A model generated the notes under the pieces. It had not been told where the DNA came from and made no database searches. It worked only from the letters and a program-made list of their open reading frames with translations. A stretch of DNA of 64,000 nt from UBA2137 sp963740205. Its GTDB lineage: Bacteria > Pseudomonadota > Alphaproteobacteria > Micavibrionales > Micavibrionaceae. Location of the stretch: NCBI GenBank assembly GCA_963740205.1, contig CAVUDD010000002.1, forward strand, positions 647,109 to 711,108. The letters are read 5' to 3'. The translations under genes were made by a program, and so were the position numbers. Below are positions 1-8,981 of this stretch, piece after piece (positions within the stretch are counted from its first letter, which is position 1; every line of letters begins with the position of its first letter).

Positions 1-2458
1 ATGGCTTCAAAAGGCCCATTAAAAACCAATCTTGGGAAAAGAGCATTAAGCCTCATATCGATGACGCCATGGGCGTTTTCTCGCGAAGGGCTTGCAGATG
101 CACTAAAATCAAAAACACCTTCACAAAAAGTTACCTTATCAAGGGTTGATCAAATTCTTGATGACCTTATCGAAACAGGGCGCATAAAAAAAGTTAATGG
201 CAACGGGTACAGAGCCATTAAACCAGAAATTACCCCCGATAACATTCGCGCGCTGATTTCAACTCAATGACGTCCCCGTTCATCAGAGTTTTTTTACTGG
301 TCATTTTGGAGATACAGAACCGAGAAAAGTAAAATTACTTGAAGTTCTTGAAGACCTTAAAAATGAAGGTTTAATAGAACATGAAAAAGGTTTTTTTAAG
401 TCAAAACAGCCAGCCGCAAATAGTGCTTATATCCGCCTCAGCCGCAATAAGGAGTATGCTCATATCTTGAATTGGCAGGACAAAACCATTCCACCATACA
501 TTAAAATTCCGCAGAATCTCTCACACCAGATTTTAGAAGAAAACCACGCAAGCAACATAGCCTTGGCAAGATTTTCCAGAACTATGTCCCTTGCGCTAAC
601 CGTAAAATCTATTTTACCTACAACAGGGATAGTTGCCCGATTTACTGAGATATCTGATGATATAGCCCTTTTAGAGCCCACAGATTACATCCATAGCGGT
701 ACCTTCCGTGTCAACAAAACAACATCCCCCATTCAGCCCAAAACAGGTGATATGGTTTTAGCACGCCATTTTAAAAAGGCATCTATACATGGCGCTGACA
801 TGCAAATTGATGGACTTATGGCCAATGAGGAATGCTTTAGTGGGATTGATTTATTTGAGCATGGAAAAAACTGTGGAATCCCTGAGACTGTTGAAGATGA
901 AGCAGAAAAAATCGCTATGACTTTTCCCAGCGCTTATCCAATAAAAAAAGATAAAAAGTTCAAAGACTTAACAAAAGAATGTTTCTTTACCGTTGATCCT
1001 GCGAACAAACAAGACATAGATGATGCTCTTTGTTTCAAACAGAATAAAGATGGTTCAATGACAATGTACGTGGCTATTGCCAACGTTGCAGCACAGATTC
1101 CTTTTGGTTCTGAATTGGATAAATATCGCCGAGACCACCCCATGTCCGTTTTTCTCGCAAATGGTACGCATCATACGATGCCCCATTCACTCTATAATGC
1201 GCAAAACGGTACTTTATCTTTATGCGAAGGGCATACTCGGCATGCACTTATCCATCAATTCACAATTCCAGCAGACCTCATAAGCTTAGATGATATTCAA
1301 ATGGAAGTTTTTCCTGCGTTTATTCACTCAAGAAAAGCTTTCTCTTATGAAGAATTCGCCGAGGCCATGTTTTACCCAGATATCTTAGAAGATGAACAAC
1401 TCGCAATAAGTATGGATAACGCATCAAGGTTTGCCGCACAAATGCAATTCTTACTTGGGAGCCTGCCTTTTAATTCAAAGAAATTAAGGCTCACATTTAA
1501 TAGCGCAGGCGAGGTTACGAATTACCGCTACCGTCATTGCGATGTATCCGATCAAGTTATTGAGCTCTCAGCACTTCTAACCAATAGAAAATCCACAGAA
1601 TTGCTACTTGATTATAATGAGCAACACCCAGAAAACCCTCTTCCTCTCATTTTTAGAACACAAGATGCTCCGGATAAAGATGATTTGAAGGAAGCATTAG
1701 ACAGGCTCGAAAAAGTTACGCCAGGAATAGTTGACGAGCAGGATATAGACGCGCTTGACGATTTTGGTCGCGGCAGTGACGAATATGCTCAAATAGCACG
1801 AAACTTAATCGAGAAGGCTCTTTTACGTTGTGACAATGATATGCTGAACGCCTTTGTTTCGAAGGCATTACTCCAGTCAACAAGACGCGCAGTTTATTCA
1901 ACAAAAGAGCAGGAACATTTCTCTTTGGATACAGTGACGGGACACTTTACAAGTCCTCTCCGGCGTTATCCTGATACAGTTCATCAATGGAGTGTGATGA
2001 AGGCCTCAGGCATTCACGTACCAGACTTGAGCTTATCGCAGGATGAATTGTCAAAGCTAGCCCAATTTGCGAGCGAAGAAGAACAAGTTTCAAAGCGTAT
2101 ACAAAGTAACTCTACACAGCGTCATCTTATTGACTACTTCGATAAAAATAAGGAAGTACCCATCACAAATGCTCGCATAGCCAGTGTTCGTGAAGATGGA
2201 GTAGTTGTTGACGTTGACGGTATTGAAGGATTTATTCCACAAACAGAATTGCCTATTGATTGGCGAATTGATATCAACGCTCAAATTCTTAAAACATTTG
2301 AGCATGGCTGCACAAAAATAAAGGCCATTGGAGATACTGTCCCATTACTGCTGTCTGTCAAAGAAGCGTGTCCTTTTAAACGCTCATTGAAATTTGCTGA
2401 TGCCTCTCAAATTTATGGGCATCAAAATTGGGGACAAGAGACACGAGCTTTTGCTTGA
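1..2458 (+). CDS. rnr: RNase R/II-family 3'-5' exoribonuclease, frameshifted
   Basis: Processive 3'-5' exoribonuclease of the RNB family, acting on structured RNA. The first 89 codons (1-270) form a winged-helix region and end at TGA. The rest is open in the next frame from about base 257 and reads through a second winged-helix-like stretch, a cold-shock-like domain, the RNB domain and an S1 domain near the C-terminus. The RNB active-site aspartates are in VDPANKQDIDDAL (about 1000-1030) and the conserved TSPLRRYPD motif is near 1950-1975. A TTG at 467 could give a shorter 663-residue product, but homology-like sequence continues upstream of it, so I read one gene with a +1 shift between 256 and 268. 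The ATG at base 1 is at the window edge, so the true start may lie further upstream. It lies just upstream of rpmG. Confidence 0.85.
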
Positions 2459-2528
2459 CAGATACAACCAAATTCGTATTATGCCGCCTCGTATATAGTT
2501 TAGACGCACAGTTTACAGGATAAGAGTT

Positions 2529-2756
2529 ATGGCTAAGAAAAGCGCTACAGTTAAAATTCGTTTAATCAGCACAGGTAAGAACGCCAAGGGCGAGCCTACT
2601 GGTTCAACATATTACATCGTGAAAAATCCACGTAACCAAACGGAAAAAATGAAATTCCGTAAATATGATCCGCGCGCTATACACCCTGAAACAGGTGGCA
2701 AAGGCGCACATTGCTGGTTCGAGGAAAAGAAAATGCCTCCGCACAAGAAAAACTAA
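2529..2756 (+). CDS. rpmG: 50S ribosomal protein L33, long form
   Basis: Large-subunit ribosomal protein. The N-terminus (MAKKSATVKIRLISTG) and the central TEKMKFRKYDPRA are clear L33 signatures. It is 75 residues, against about 55 in most alphaproteobacteria. The extra residues are a GKNAKGEPTG-type insertion after the first strand and a GGKGAHCW-containing C-terminal segment. ATG 2529 follows an AGGATAAGAGTT Shine-Dalgarno region. It is followed directly by a strong terminator and faces the convergent pleD. Confidence 0.93.
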   Translation: MAKKSATVKIRLISTGKNAKGEPTGSTYYIVKNPRNQTEKMKFRKYDPRAIHPETGGKGAHCWFEEKKMPPHKKN

Positions 2757-2776
2757 TATTTTTCTTTACTGAATTT

Positions 2777-2804
2777 AAAAACACCCTATCGAGGGTGTTT
2801 TTTT
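2777..2804. terminator. bidirectional rho-independent terminator between rpmG and pleD
   Basis: The inverted repeat ACACCCT / AGGGTGT (2781-2787 and 2792-2798) has a four-base loop and flanking A and T runs on both sides. It can end rpmG on the plus strand and pleD on the minus strand. The pleD stop (2803-2805) lies at its edge. Confidence 0.9.
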
Positions 2805-4236
2805 ATGTCTCTTTGAGAATAGGTCTGGATTTTGGTCTAAATTCTTCCGGATCAAGTTTGCCGCAATCTTCGAAGAAAACCGAATTACGCCCACCATTTT
2901 TAGCTAAGTACAGCTGTGCATCTGCACGCTCCAAAACTTGAGTGATTGTGTTTTGTGTACCTGGCTCGATAACAACACCACCCACAGAAGTTGTAATTTC
3001 TAAAGGCTCTTTATGTGATGTCTTAAAAGGCGCATCCATTATCGATCGACGAAGTCGCTCTGCAATGGTGTGCGCCGTGTCTACACTTGTGTCAGGAAGA
3101 ACTGCTACAAACTCTTCACCACCAAGGCGTGCAACAAGGTCAAAGCTGCGTAAATTATCGGTTAATCTCTGGCCAAATATCTTCAGAACTTCGTCTCCAA
3201 CATTATGTCCGTATGTGTCGTTGAAGCTTTTGAAATGATCTATATCAAGGTACAAAAGTCCCAAAGGTTTGTTGGCTACTATGTTTTGTTCAAGAATTTT
3301 GGACAAGTGGACCTCAAAATAACGTCTGTTATATAGTCCTGTCAGAGTATCAGTAAGCGCCATGTTAAGGCTAAGCTCGAAACTTGTGCGCAGTTTTTCT
3401 TGGAAACGCTTACGACGAACCTGTGTACGCACACGCGCCATTAACTCATTACGGTCAATCGGACGGAGAATATAATCATGTGCTCCAATTTCAAGACCAT
3501 GCGCAATGCGAGGCATATCATCGTCGCTACCAATCATTAATATTGGTACACCGCGCGTCCGCTCGTTTGAACGCAAATGAGAGCAAAGCCTCAAACCATC
3601 CTCATCCTGCAAATTCAAAGAAATAACAATGAGTTCAAAATCCTCTTCTTTGGCAGCTTGTAACGCTTCAAGACCTGTTGATTTCAAAGTGAGGCTATTA
3701 CCCTCGTTCTCAATAGTTGCCTTGATTTTCTCTATTTCAAATTCCATATCCTCGACAACCAGAATATGTGCATTACTGACATTCTGATCCATGAGGGACG
3801 TTCCCTCGTTCACTACGCCTAGCTGAGTGGCTGTATTCTCACGCGTGCGCCATTCATCCATCGCCATCTTAAGACGAACCAGCGAACGCACACGCGCCAT
3901 CAAGGCAATGTCATTAACAGGCTTACTCAGGAAATCATCAGCACCACTATCAAGACCCTTAACGCGATCCTCGCTGTCTGTGAGTGCGGTGACCATTACA
4001 ACAGGTATATGAGAGAGTTCAGGATCTTGCTTTAGACGACTACATACCTCAAAACCGTCCATTCCCGGCATCATTACGTCTAACAAAATAAGATCCGGAC
4101 GAGTTTCCTTGGCCTTATCCAAGGCTTCCTGACCACTCATTGCTGTGACGACGTCGTAATACTCACTTGTCAGCTTTGCTTCCAAAAGCTTAACATTAGG
4201 TGCGATATCATCAACGACTAGTACGCGTGCAGACAT
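2803..4236 (-). CDS. pleD: PleD: receiver-receiver-GGDEF diguanylate cyclase
   Basis: Response regulator that makes cyclic di-GMP from two GTP and drives the swarmer-to-stalked transition in Caulobacter-type cells. Its 477 residues hold REC1 (about 1-120, phospho-Asp in LILLDVMMPG), a second adaptor receiver (about 155-280, where the Asp position reads LIVISLNLQ, so it is probably not phosphorylated) and a C-terminal GGDEF domain. The signature is GGEEF, and an RxxD inhibitory site (RSFD) sits five residues before it, so product inhibition should be intact. It lies 30 bp downstream of divK on the same strand, as in other alphaproteobacteria. Domain order and length match the family. Confidence 0.97.
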   Translation of the reverse strand: MSARVLVVDDIAPNVKLLEAKLTSEYYDVVTAMSGQEALDKAKETRPDLILLDVMMPGMDGFEVCSRLKQDPELSHIPVVMVTALTDSEDRVKGLDSGADDFLSKPVNDIALMARVRSLVRLKMAMDEWRTRENTATQLGVVNEGTSLMDQNVSNAHILVVEDMEFEIEKIKATIENEGNSLTLKSTGLEALQAAKEEDFELIVISLNLQDEDGLRLCSHLRSNERTRGVPILMIGSDDDMPRIAHGLEIGAHDYILRPIDRNELMARVRTQVRRKRFQEKLRTSFELSLNMALTDTLTGLYNRRYFEVHLSKILEQNIVANKPLGLLYLDIDHFKSFNDTYGHNVGDEVLKIFGQRLTDNLRSFDLVARLGGEEFVAVLPDTSVDTAHTIAERLRRSIMDAPFKTSHKEPLEITTSVGGVVIEPGTQNTITQVLERADAQLYLAKNGGRNSVFFEDCGKLDPEEFRPKSRPILKET

Positions 4237-4266
4237 TTATATACAGATCCTCTGTTCAATATGCGT

Positions 4267-4665
4267 CTATTCTTCCTCGGAAGAACTACGTTTCTCAGCA
4301 TTTAAATGCTTGTTAATTGTCTCAATGAAACTATTCACGGAAATGGGCTTGGACAAGTAATCCTCACATCCACCATCTCTAATTTTTTGCTCATCCCCGC
4401 GCATGGCAAATGCCGTAACTGCAATAACAGGAATGTGTTTCAAATCATCTTCTTCCTTAAGCCAACCCGTAACCTCAAGGCCAGAAACCTCTGGAAGTTG
4501 TATGTCCATTAAAATCAAGTCAGGTTTTTCCGTCCTAGCAATGTCGATAACCTCATGACCATCAGATGTCGCAACAGACGTGATGCCATGCGCCTCAAGC
4601 AAATCCCTAAACAGCTTCATATTTAGCGCATTATCTTCAACAATCAGGACCTTCTTATCGGTCAT
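4267..4665 (-). CDS. divK: DivK single-domain response regulator
   Basis: Essential cell-cycle receiver that relays signals to DivL-CckA-CtrA and is phosphorylated by DivJ and PleC kinases. The 132-residue protein is a bare receiver: acidic pair in VLIVEDN, phospho-Asp in LILMDIQLPEVSG, Thr in VIAVTAFAM and Lys in YLSKPI. I chose ATG 4665 over a longer reading because an AGGA motif sits about 6 bases upstream and the protein begins at the typical MTDKKV. The start overlaps the end of eipB by 11 bases, which suggests translational coupling. pleD follows. Confidence 0.96.
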   Translation of the reverse strand: MTDKKVLIVEDNALNMKLFRDLLEAHGITSVATSDGHEVIDIARTEKPDLILMDIQLPEVSGLEVTGWLKEEDDLKHIPVIAVTAFAMRGDEQKIRDGGCEDYLSKPISVNSFIETINKHLNAEKRSSSEEE

Positions 4666-5590
4666 TATTCCTACACTCCGCTTTAGTAATTTCTTCAATT
4701 GCGACAAGTTTCTGTGTCACAGAAAAATCAGTATATTCGACAAACATATCGCTGATAACCCCATTTTCATGTAAACGCACAGTCATTTCATAATCAGCCT
4801 CCGATAAATCGGACTCTAATGGAAAAAATGCTAAGCGCACTTTCCAGCTTTTCGTATCCAGTAACTGCGAAGAAACAGCCTTAGAAGTCTTACTCAGACT
4901 TGCATTCACAGGTGCGAGGGGCGCACCAGAATCTAGTATAAACGCATTCACAAGTAGCGGCCCTGTTTCATCGCTACCATCAAACACTGTGGCTGTATAA
5001 AATTTTTGCCCTTTTTTAGCAGCATTGATCACATTGAATGTATGTTGTGTTGGGAAAACTGTGCCCTCGGGCAGAATAAAGTCTCTTTCTAGAGGTTGGA
5101 TATACTGCGCAATACCCGCCCCTTTGGCGTCAAGGCTTGCCGCCCCACTATATTCTTCAATTAAATCACTTTCACGATTCCGTGATGAAAAAAACTCTAG
5201 CTTATTGCCCGCGAAATTCTCAGAACTCGTAAAATCACTTGTCACCATAAGGCCGGGTGTGTCTTCATATTCATAAAGCAGATTGAAATGATGGTTACTA
5301 AGGTAGCCTTCACAAGTTCTCTCCATACTGTAGAGCATTTGACCTTCAACATTAATAACCTTCGAGGTATTTTTGACCGAATGTAGAGCGATATTATAAA
5401 GAGCCTTATGTGGGACTAGAACAGTCTTATCAGTCGTATCCCCCATAAGCTTTGAGCGAATATTCTTGGCATTCCCCTCCGTATAGAGAAACACTCCTAC
5501 TCCAGAGACCAAAATCAAAAGCAGTAAAAATCGCAAAATGGTAACCTTGGGTGAAGTTTTTTTCTTTGAAGCAGACACGGGAGTCATCAT
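4655..5590 (-). CDS. eipB: EipB-family (DUF1849) periplasmic cell-envelope integrity protein
   Basis: Periplasmic beta-spiral protein of the EipB/DUF1849 family, linked to envelope integrity in Brucella. One N-terminal hydrophobic segment (about residues 16-37) acts as signal or anchor. Family hallmarks follow: LVPHKALYNIAL, the GQMLY stretch, ERTCEGY with the first conserved Cys, and a second Cys close to the C-terminus (TKAECRNN). These two cysteines form a disulfide in the family. At 311 residues the length is normal. It is the first gene of the eipB-divK-pleD unit and overlaps divK. Whether the pairing with divK is functional cannot be told from sequence. Confidence 0.88.
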   Translation of the reverse strand: MMTPVSASKKKTSPKVTILRFLLLLILVSGVGVFLYTEGNAKNIRSKLMGDTTDKTVLVPHKALYNIALHSVKNTSKVINVEGQMLYSMERTCEGYLSNHHFNLLYEYEDTPGLMVTSDFTSSENFAGNKLEFFSSRNRESDLIEEYSGAASLDAKGAGIAQYIQPLERDFILPEGTVFPTQHTFNVINAAKKGQKFYTATVFDGSDETGPLLVNAFILDSGAPLAPVNASLSKTSKAVSSQLLDTKSWKVRLAFFPLESDLSEADYEMTVRLHENGVISDMFVEYTDFSVTQKLVAIEEITKAECRNNDR

Positions 5591-5819
5591 ACCCCACGCA
5601 CTATCAAAAACGAAAGGCTTTTTGGCTTAGCTTTAACAAAGGCAAAGATTTCCTCACCTTAGAAGTTTTTACCTCTTTTTCTCTTGCGCCACATACCGCT
5701 CAATCATAGCTCTAACTATTGATTTAAAGCATAAAAACTGGCTTTGCCGAATGTGGCACGTTTCTCGCAATGATAATATTGCGGACATCAAAACAGACAT
5801 AAAAGAAACGCAAGTTAAA

Positions 5820-6341
5820 ATGACAATTAAAAAAGAATTACAACAAGCGGAACAGACAATAGCCAGCCAAGCTATGCGGATAAAGAGCTTGGAGGATTTA
5901 CTTCTAACTGATCCCATGACAGGTCTGTTTAATCGCAAGGGCTTCCGCGCCATTATAGAGCGCGAATGCGAGCGTGCCAGACGCGGACAAAGTCACGGTG
6001 GTGTTTTCATTCTACTTGATTTAGATAATTTTGGCTCAATCATCGATATGCATGGTCCCGATTGTAGGGACGCCTGCCTGCGTCTCATGGGGCTCAATTT
6101 AAACGATACAATTAGAGGCACAGATGTTGCCGCCTATCTTGGTGGAGATGCCTTTGCGGTTCTCTTGCCTGATACAGCTCGGGCACACATTGCTACACGC
6201 GCCCAAGAGCTTGTTATGATGTTGAATAATCTAGCACTTATCTGGAAAAGTAACGAAGTATCCTTGCGCGTGAGTGCTGAATTAAAAACTTACACAGCAG
6301 CCGATAATTTTGCGACCATATTTCGAAACTCGCACGTGTAA
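5820..6341 (+). CDS. Short degenerate GGDEF-domain protein
   Basis: Cytoplasmic protein with a short N-terminal coiled coil (about 1-30) followed by one GGDEF-like domain beginning at TDPMTGLFNRKGF. The signature reads GGDAF: the fourth residue, normally Glu and needed for metal and GTP handling, is Ala. An RxxD-like RGTD lies five residues upstream. The C-terminal part of a normal GGDEF domain is shortened, ending soon after the SAEL strand. It is probably a binding or regulatory domain rather than an active cyclase. I prefer ATG 5820 (173 residues); an in-frame ATG at 5751 lacks any ribosome-binding site. It is divergent from eipB. Confidence 0.75.
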   Translation: MTIKKELQQAEQTIASQAMRIKSLEDLLLTDPMTGLFNRKGFRAIIERECERARRGQSHGGVFILLDLDNFGSIIDMHGPDCRDACLRLMGLNLNDTIRGTDVAAYLGGDAFAVLLPDTARAHIATRAQELVMMLNNLALIWKSNEVSLRVSAELKTYTAADNFATIFRNSHV

Positions 6342-6396
6342 ACTTCTAAGAGCAAATAAGAAAAACGGAGAAAAAATTTAAAACCATTATGAACAT

Positions 6397-6450
6397 ATGA
6401 ACAGCCTGCTGTTGATCCTCACCCTTATCCCGATCCCTAGGCAGCAGTAA
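6397..6450 (+). CDS. 17-residue leader-type peptide rich in Leu and Ile
   Basis: The small ORF encodes MNSLLLILTLIPIPRQQ. Of its codons, eight in the stretch of ten after the serine are Leu or Ile. This is the composition of attenuator leader peptides that sense charged tRNA-Leu/Ile in ilv and leu operons. A GGAG lies about 27 bases upstream, and a very short ATG AAC ATA TGA ORF overlaps the start. A terminator hairpin follows 12 bases after the stop. No plus-strand gene follows until 8982, so it is not upstream of a biosynthetic gene. Translation is inferred only from composition and context. Confidence 0.5.
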   Translation: MNSLLLILTLIPIPRQQ

Positions 6451-6462
6451 GGCTTTCAACAC

Positions 6463-6517
6463 AAAACCCGAATGCATGGATTATCCCTATATCCTCCCTA
6501 GTGCATTCGGGTTTTTC
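6463..6517 (+). terminator. attenuator-like rho-independent terminator
   Basis: A 14-base inverted repeat (6463-6476, AAAACCCGAATGCA; 6502-6515, TGCATTCGGGTTTT) is followed by a T-rich tract on the plus strand. The loop is about 25 bases. It sits directly downstream of the 17-residue Leu/Ile-rich ORF, and the T tract shows that it works mainly on the plus strand. It may also help terminate the convergent minus-strand gene. Confidence 0.8.
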
Positions 6518-6524
6518 TTTATTT

Positions 6525-7025
6525 TTACTCAGGTTGCCAACGTGTACCTGTATATCCTGCCATATACTCTGGCCGTTTAACTTTAGTTTCTTCCTCTAAT
6601 TCGCCACTAAGTTGACGGCTGACCAAACGAATACCGGTAATGCTCTGAATATTATCCAAAGCTTTAAAGCTCAGCATTCCCTTGATTGAAATGGTAAAAG
6701 TTTTTCGACCCTCTTCGCTACCATCAAAAATCATGTGAATGCTATCTGCTGTTTGGCTCAATTTAGGTTGTTGGACATCAAAATGACTTATCATCCAACT
6801 TCGTGCCTTGGCAAATTTGCCTTTTTTGTATTTGGCATTGGGGTCCTGAACGATTGAACAACCGGCTTCAATCAATTGTTGAATACCGCTACTTGCCGAA
6901 ACGGAAGACGTTTGCTTGTCTACATTGCCCTGATCAGTGCGTCTATCTTCAAATGCGATAGACGGTCTGTTCTTCGGTGAACCGTCAGGATTCCTAGGGC
7001 CTGTTTTATTTTTACCATGTGCCAA
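6525..7025 (-). CDS. hypothetical protein, 166 residues
   Basis: I do not recognise this protein. The first 45 residues are polar and low-complexity (MAHGKNKTGPRNPDGSPKNR...), probably disordered. A compact alpha/beta-looking domain follows, from about 48 to 150, with one Cys (EAGCSIVQD). No signal peptide or membrane segment is visible, so it is probably cytoplasmic. The start at 7025 is preceded by a GGGAGG motif (from the complement of 7028-7040), a good Shine-Dalgarno. It lies downstream of aspS on the same strand (65 bp gap). Confidence 0.7.
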   Translation of the reverse strand: MAHGKNKTGPRNPDGSPKNRPSIAFEDRRTDQGNVDKQTSSVSASSGIQQLIEAGCSIVQDPNAKYKKGKFAKARSWMISHFDVQQPKLSQTADSIHMIFDGSEEGRKTFTISIKGMLSFKALDNIQSITGIRLVSRQLSGELEEETKVKRPEYMAGYTGTRWQPE

Positions 7026-7090
7026 TGTTGCCTCCCTTTTAATTATTATAAAAAGTTTAGCATTATCTTATATGTCAAAGACAGAAGTTT

Positions 7091-8896
7091 TTACGCCGCT
7101 TCGGTTTTTTCCAGTTTTTTAGGAAGATTTAGCTGGATATGAAGATCCTTGAGTTGCTCCACTGTGATATCTGAAGGGGCATTCATCAATTGGTCTTCAT
7201 ACTGACCATTCATTACAAAGGCATAGACTTCACGCAAATTCGGCTCATCGGCCAAAAGCATAACAATGCGGTCAAGACCAAATGCACAGCCCCCGTGCGG
7301 AGGTGCGCCAAATTTCATGGCACTCAGCATTCCACCAAATTCTTTTTCAAGAACAGCCTTATCATAGCCTGCAAGACTAAACGCCTTTTCCATGATTTCG
7401 GGCTTATGGTTACGAATGGCACCGGAGCACAATTCAAAACCATTACACACACAATCATATTGATAAGCGTATACATCCAGCGGATCTTTAGTTTGCAAAG
7501 CTTCCATACCGCCCTGAGGCATTGAAAATGGATTATGTGAGAAATCAATTTTTTGGGTTTTCTCGTCAAACTCATACATTGGGAAATCAATCACCCAGCA
7601 GAATTTATACACTCCGCTCTCGCGGTTACCCATTTCATCGCAAATCTTGTCACGCGCTTTACCAGCCATATTTGCAGCCTTCTTTTCTTTGTCACAGATA
7701 AAGAAAATTGCATCGCCTTCTTTAAGTCCCGCAATCTCTTTTAATGCGGTTTGAGCCGCTTCTGGTACAAATTTGGCAATTGGGCCTTTTCCTTCGCCAT
7801 CGGCAAAAAGAATATAACCTAACCCAGGTGCGCCCTCTCCTTGTGCCCAGCTATTGAGCTTGTCAAAGAAAGAACGTGGTTGATCACCAACATTTGGTGC
7901 ACGAATAGCGCGCACGACACCACCTTTTTCAATTACGCCCTTAAATGCCTTAAACTCAACATCATCACGTGCAAAGACTTCACTTACATCAACAATTTCC
8001 AGTGGGTTTCTTAGGTCTGGCTTGTCTGTCCCGTATTTCATCATTGCATCTTCGTAACGAAGATGCGGCAACCACTCGACTTTACGCTTTTCGCCTGTAA
8101 AATCGCTAAATTCCTCGAACACACCCTGAACAACAGGGGTAATTGTATCAAAGACATCCTCTTGCGTGACAAACGACATTTCCAAATCAAGCTGATAGAA
8201 TTCCGCCAAACGATCTGCGCGTCCATCTTCATCACGGAAGCATGGTGCAATTTGGAAATATTTATCAAAGCCAGACATCATCAAAAGCTGTTTGAACTGT
8301 TGTGGCGCTTGTGGAAGGGCATAGAATTTCCCTGGATGCAATCGAGAAGGCACAAGATAATCGCGCGCCCCTTCAGGACTTGATGCCGTTAGAATTGGTG
8401 TCTGGAATTCTTGAAATTCTTTTTCCCACATGCGCTTACGCAAAGAAGACGTCACAGAATTTCTTAACCGGATATTTTTCTGCATTTTTTCACGACGCAA
8501 ATCAAGATAGCGGTATTTCAAACGAATATCTTCACCAGCGCCATCATCCTCGGCAACTTGAAAGGGAATGACATCAGCGGCAGACTGCATTTCAGCAGAA
8601 TTAATGTAAATTTCAACTTCACCAGTTGGCAATTTTGTATTGGCTGTCTCACCTGGGCGGGCGCGAACCTCGCCCTCAATTGTAATAACAGATTCTGGAC
8701 GCCAGCTTTCAACTGTGTCCAACAGAGGCGATCCCTCATCCACAACGCATTGCGTCACACCGTATGTGTCACGTATATCAATAAACAGAACACCACCGTG
8801 ATCACGTTTTCGATTTATCCAGCCAGAAAGTTTTACGGTTTTTCCGCTATCTGATTTTCTGAGTTCACCGCAGTTATGTGTTCTATATTTATCCAT
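7091..8896 (-). CDS. aspS: aspartyl-tRNA synthetase
   Basis: Class II aminoacyl-tRNA synthetase charging tRNA-Asp; in alphaproteobacteria often non-discriminating, also charging tRNA-Asn. The 601-residue length is that of the bacterial type. It has an N-terminal OB-fold anticodon-binding domain (SGWINRKRDHGGVLFIDIRD), motif 2 around PCFRDEDGRADR, the bacterial GAD insertion, and motif 3 in HGGCAFGLDRIVMLL. The C-terminal REVYAF...NAPS block matches the family. It is divergent from rnd across an 85 bp promoter region. Discriminating versus non-discriminating status cannot be settled by eye. Confidence 0.98.
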   Translation of the reverse strand: MDKYRTHNCGELRKSDSGKTVKLSGWINRKRDHGGVLFIDIRDTYGVTQCVVDEGSPLLDTVESWRPESVITIEGEVRARPGETANTKLPTGEVEIYINSAEMQSAADVIPFQVAEDDGAGEDIRLKYRYLDLRREKMQKNIRLRNSVTSSLRKRMWEKEFQEFQTPILTASSPEGARDYLVPSRLHPGKFYALPQAPQQFKQLLMMSGFDKYFQIAPCFRDEDGRADRLAEFYQLDLEMSFVTQEDVFDTITPVVQGVFEEFSDFTGEKRKVEWLPHLRYEDAMMKYGTDKPDLRNPLEIVDVSEVFARDDVEFKAFKGVIEKGGVVRAIRAPNVGDQPRSFFDKLNSWAQGEGAPGLGYILFADGEGKGPIAKFVPEAAQTALKEIAGLKEGDAIFFICDKEKKAANMAGKARDKICDEMGNRESGVYKFCWVIDFPMYEFDEKTQKIDFSHNPFSMPQGGMEALQTKDPLDVYAYQYDCVCNGFELCSGAIRNHKPEIMEKAFSLAGYDKAVLEKEFGGMLSAMKFGAPPHGGCAFGLDRIVMLLADEPNLREVYAFVMNGQYEDQLMNAPSDITVEQLKDLHIQLNLPKKLEKTEAA

Positions 8897-8981
8897 TATT
8901 CAATTCTTTAAAGTTTGCTTTGTTGCTTTGGGGTTTTGAGTGTTATACCGTTGTTGAAACGAATACCAAAGCAATAATTAC

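Noticed and set aside
250..272. Programmed +1 frameshift in RNase R like that of prfB
   Set aside because: There is no CTT slip codon and no internal Shine-Dalgarno at the right distance, and CAA does not re-pair in the +1 frame. An indel is simpler.
3700..3800. Active phosphorylation site in the second receiver of PleD
   Set aside because: The Asp position is replaced in LIVISLNLQ, as in the known adaptor receiver of PleD, so it is not unusual.
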